Shown here piece after piece: positions 61,515 through 64,000 of a DNA stretch of 64,000 nucleotides. The stretch is from Dryococelus australis (taxonomy: Eukaryota; Arthropoda; Insecta; Phasmatodea; Phasmatidae): assembly GCA_029891345.1 (NCBI GenBank), contig CM057009.1, positions 93,605,416 to 93,669,415 on the forward strand, given 5' to 3'. The notes beneath the pieces are model-generated. The model saw only the letters and a program-made list of their open reading frames with translations. It was not told the DNA's origin and searched no databases. Positions within the stretch are counted from its first letter, which is position 1. Every line of letters starts with the position of its first letter. The translations under genes and the position numbers were made by a program.

Positions 61515-62700
61515 TCAGGTATACAAAACATATTGTTTCAGGTGGCTCACATTAGCTTTCCTGAAGACATTATTTTTAATACACACCAGATTCACAGTAT
61601 TTGCCCCCAAGAATTTTTCTATTCTAAAACGTCCCAGGTGTTTTGACGAAAGCTTTCCTCCAACATCTCTGCTCTGATCGGGAAGAGAAAAATTGCAGCA
61701 CAGAACAAGCTCCTCCATTTAAAATGGCACTGGGTGTCTATTTTTATCCAACTGAGCTGCCACCTCCTGCTGAGCTGCAACCATATAGCGGAACACGTCC
61801 TTTAGCAGGCGGTCTCGGTCGGCATCACTAAGGGGGGAAGAAATAGAAGGAATGTTCCAAATATTCAATAAGGGATAGGAAAGAAGTCGGCCAAGGAATG
61901 GAAGAGAAGGTAGATCACCTACAGACTCTTGATGGGCACTATTGAAGCCTAATCTAATCAAATCCAGCTCCCTATCCCAAAGGGTATGGTCTTGATTATA
62001 ATAAGTTATCAAACAAGCTTTCAAGTTTTTATTAAAAGTTCTACTTGGTTTCCCCAGATATAATAAGAGCTCGAAGTAATGTGTTTCACAACCCAACGTA
62101 AACTCGTATGCTTAAAAGTCCACTGATGTAAAATACTTGGCATTGTCTGTTACAACTTCCACAGGTGCACCAAAAATCTTCCAAACCTGCTCGGACAAGG
62201 TACTCACAATATTAGGAGCCTTCATGTTCCTTTTTGGGAGCAAGATTACAATCTTTGAAAAAGTGTCAAAAGTATTACAATGCAAATATTCCCTTTCTTT
62301 GACCATATTAACGGTCCAAAAGTGTCTAGGTGTACCATACTCCAAGGTGCCTGTGTAATTTGGGAACAACCTGGCCCACATTAGTGTTCTGTCCTTTCTT
62401 GCACCGCTGGCAAAGGTCACAAGATCTTACAAAATCTGACACATCCTTTTTCAAACTCTGCCAAACAAAATGAAGAGCAATTTTGTGGAAGGTTTTACTT
62501 ATTCCAAGCTGTCCTCCAAACACTGACTCGTGAAATTACGTAAGCACCATCAGCCATCCCGGGACAACTAACTTGCACACTCTACCATTTTTCCCTGTAA
62601 AGTACAATAGACCACTATCCTCGACATAAGGAATTGAAGTACCACCTTTGAGGTCGTCACAATCTGCTGAAAAAACACATTGTATCCCTGCTGTACTGGC
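61515..62700 (-). pseudogene. Gypsy integrase, broken
   Basis: Begins with YVEDSGLLYFTGKNGRVCKLV (about 62610), then the H2C2 zinc finger HESVFGGQLGISKTFHKI...FVRSCDLCQRCKKG (62326-62530). The core follows in another frame: FDTFSKIVILLPKR and VEVVTDNAKYF (second Asp, about 62150). Then comes FNSAHQESVG (where a Glu/His-containing helix is expected) and the C-terminal chromatin-binding type domain LSSKHLGRFRIEKFLGANTV...NVSHLKQY (61515-61718). It would insert the cDNA copy. At least three frame changes and several stops are present. Confidence 0.92.
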
Positions 62701-63247
62701 CTCGAACTCCAGCCAATATAAATATATACTAAATTACTACAGGCGACTGCAGAATATTAAAGATGGGGATCTTTTTAAACCTTCTTTATATAAACTCTGT
62801 TATACTCACAAGTGAACAACACTTTACAATATAAATTATTATGTTCAAACGGGAGAGCAATTACTTTATATTAATAATAACTGTTATGCAAAGCCACTCT
62901 GTCAATTATCTACTTAATTTCCTTCCGACGTTTCCTTGGAACTAATTCACCTTGTAAGCTGCCAGAGGCTGCGTCCCTTGACGTATCACAACGGCGGTTC
63001 AGCACACCCCTCTCATTGCCCTTCTTGAGGTCGGTCACTGGTTGACGTCCATACAGCGTCTCACGCTTCTAGCAGACGTCTGGTTACCCAATGAGCCATG
63101 CGCTGGCCTATATTGTCCATTTGTTGAATATCTCACCCACTGTTTATAATCCCCGCTTGACGCAATCCCCCCATGCCCTGCTTTCTGCTCTTTGTAATGT
63201 AGGTTTCACCCACGGGCGTTAGCTAAGGGTGGGTTCAGCCCGCTACA
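62692..63247. repeat. Solo LTR inserted in gypsy pol
   Basis: A 556-bp segment begins TGTACTGGCC and ends CCCGCTACA, with TG...CA termini, and is flanked by a 4-bp direct repeat CTGC (62688-62691 and 63248-63251). It splits the pol frame between the RNase H spacer and the integrase zinc finger; removing it brings the flanking pol parts together. Orientation is uncertain; TTATAAACAG read on the minus strand (about 63145) offers a TATA-like box. The donor family is not identified and there is no internal region. Confidence 0.75.
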
Positions 63248-64000
63248 CTGCGCCTTACATATATGGATAAAAAAGTCTAGAAAACTCTGAATCATGTTCA
63301 AAGACACCTCAGCTCCCTCTCCTGTTTCAAACTCATCAGGATCATACATTTGTACATCTGCCACCTGGTTATCTGCACCTTTCACGTGATGCACCTTAAA
63401 ACGGAAGCAGTTTCCATTGCCCTAACTTTCCAAGTTGTTGGTGATTTAACACCCAACTCACTGCCTGACTGTCTGTATACAGGTCCCATTCTTCATGCTC
63501 GATGTAAGCAGCAAATTTCTCCAAACTGTATATACAGGTCAATGTCACTTTCTCATAAACTCCTAGCCTACGTTTGCTAAATAAGGCTAAAGAAGAGGCA
63601 TCTACCTGAGCGACAAATCAGCACGTAAAGTCAGGCAGATGCAAAACTGGTGGAGTGGTCAGCCTATTTTTCAATTCCACGAAAGCAGCTTGCTGTTCTG
63701 GCCCCTAATGGAATTCAACTCCCTTCTTCTTCTGGTGATTAAGTGACGCCACGATCTCAGAAAAATGGTCAATGAACCGGGCATAATACCCTATAATACC
63801 TAAAAACTTTTGCACCCTCTTTATGTTCTTTGTCTAGGGAAATTTGAAAATGGGGGCTACCAGCTCCGGATCAATCGGCAGATGACCCTCGAAATGTACA
63901 AAGTCTAAGAATCGAACTTGATCCGAACACAGGGTTACCTTGTCTTGATTTACTGTTAAACCTACCTTTCACATTTTTTTTTAAATTTACTGTGCAAATG
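63206..64000 (-). pseudogene. Gypsy RT thumb and RNase H, partial and broken
   Basis: The palm end LTVNQDKVTLC and thumb FLGIIGYYARFI are clear, with a stop inside (FKFP* near 63840). The RNase H region has VDASS (first Asp), E in SLEKFAAY and D in LYTDSQA, so catalytic residues are largely kept. The connection domain HHVKGADNQVADVQM precedes the spacer that leads to integrase. Truncated by the window edge. Confidence 0.9.

Larger units (their letters stand above)
61515..64000 (-). mobile_element. Ty3/gypsy retrotransposon, partial at window end
   Basis: On the minus strand, entering from the window end: the last part of RT (LTVNQDKVTLCSDQVRFLDF, VQKFLGIIGYYARFIDHFSE), RNase H (LHLPDF, QVDASSLALFSKRR, DLYTDSQAVSWVLNHQ, HHVKGADNQVAD), then integrase to 61515. 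A solo LTR (62692-63247) is inserted between RNase H and integrase. Stops and frameshifts are frequent. The 5' half (gag, protease, most of RT) lies beyond 64000. Confidence 0.93.

Overview
The window looks like part of a large, AT-rich, transposon-laden arthropod genome, most likely an insect. The evidence is a conserved host kinase gene broken into tiny exons by multi-kilobase introns, R1-clade and Jockey/CR1-type LINEs, Ty1/copia and Ty3/gypsy elements, a piggyBac-like element and compound microsatellites. I see no bacterial, phage or organellar genes, no tRNA or rRNA gene and no CRISPR array.

The only credible host gene is a SIK-family (salt-inducible kinase, best match SIK3-like) gene on the + strand. 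Three consecutive coding exons are visible at 38748-38898, 42655-42776 and 59610-59750. All have GT/AG splice sites and matching phases, and together they contribute exactly 138 codons. They encode the second half of the UBA-like region and the part of the regulatory tail containing an RRHTVG motif. The kinase domain and first UBA half must lie upstream, and the rest of the tail lies beyond the window.

Layout: 1-6650 is AT-rich non-coding DNA with one exon-like stretch (4819-5070). 6660-10360 is a GC-rich block with a decayed LTR-retrotransposon gag and protease. 12444-13262 is a foldback/MITE-like element. About 16000-20800 is a degenerate R1-clade LINE (minus strand). 22490-31825 is a large inverted repeat with two diverged arms of about 2.7 kb around a 3.9 kb loop. 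33473-36656 is a piggyBac-like element flanked by TTAA. 37411-37740 is a histone H2A pseudogene. The first SIK intron (38899-42654) holds a possible SINE. The second (42777-59609) holds a pogo/Tigger-like end, a ~174 bp tandem repeat, a full-length Ty1/copia element (50397-54889) nested in a Jockey-type LINE, a hAT-like end and a Ty3/gypsy remnant (57290-59340). A second Ty3/gypsy element (about 61515 to past the window end) is split by a solo LTR at 62692-63247.

Every transposon reading frame I could follow carries stops or frameshifts, so none looks autonomous. I did not find convincing evidence of a previously undescribed system. The observations most worth a second look are the SIK intron expansion, the large inverted repeat, the palindromic subterminal repeats of the piggyBac element, the H2A pseudogene and the three-copy dispersed motif.
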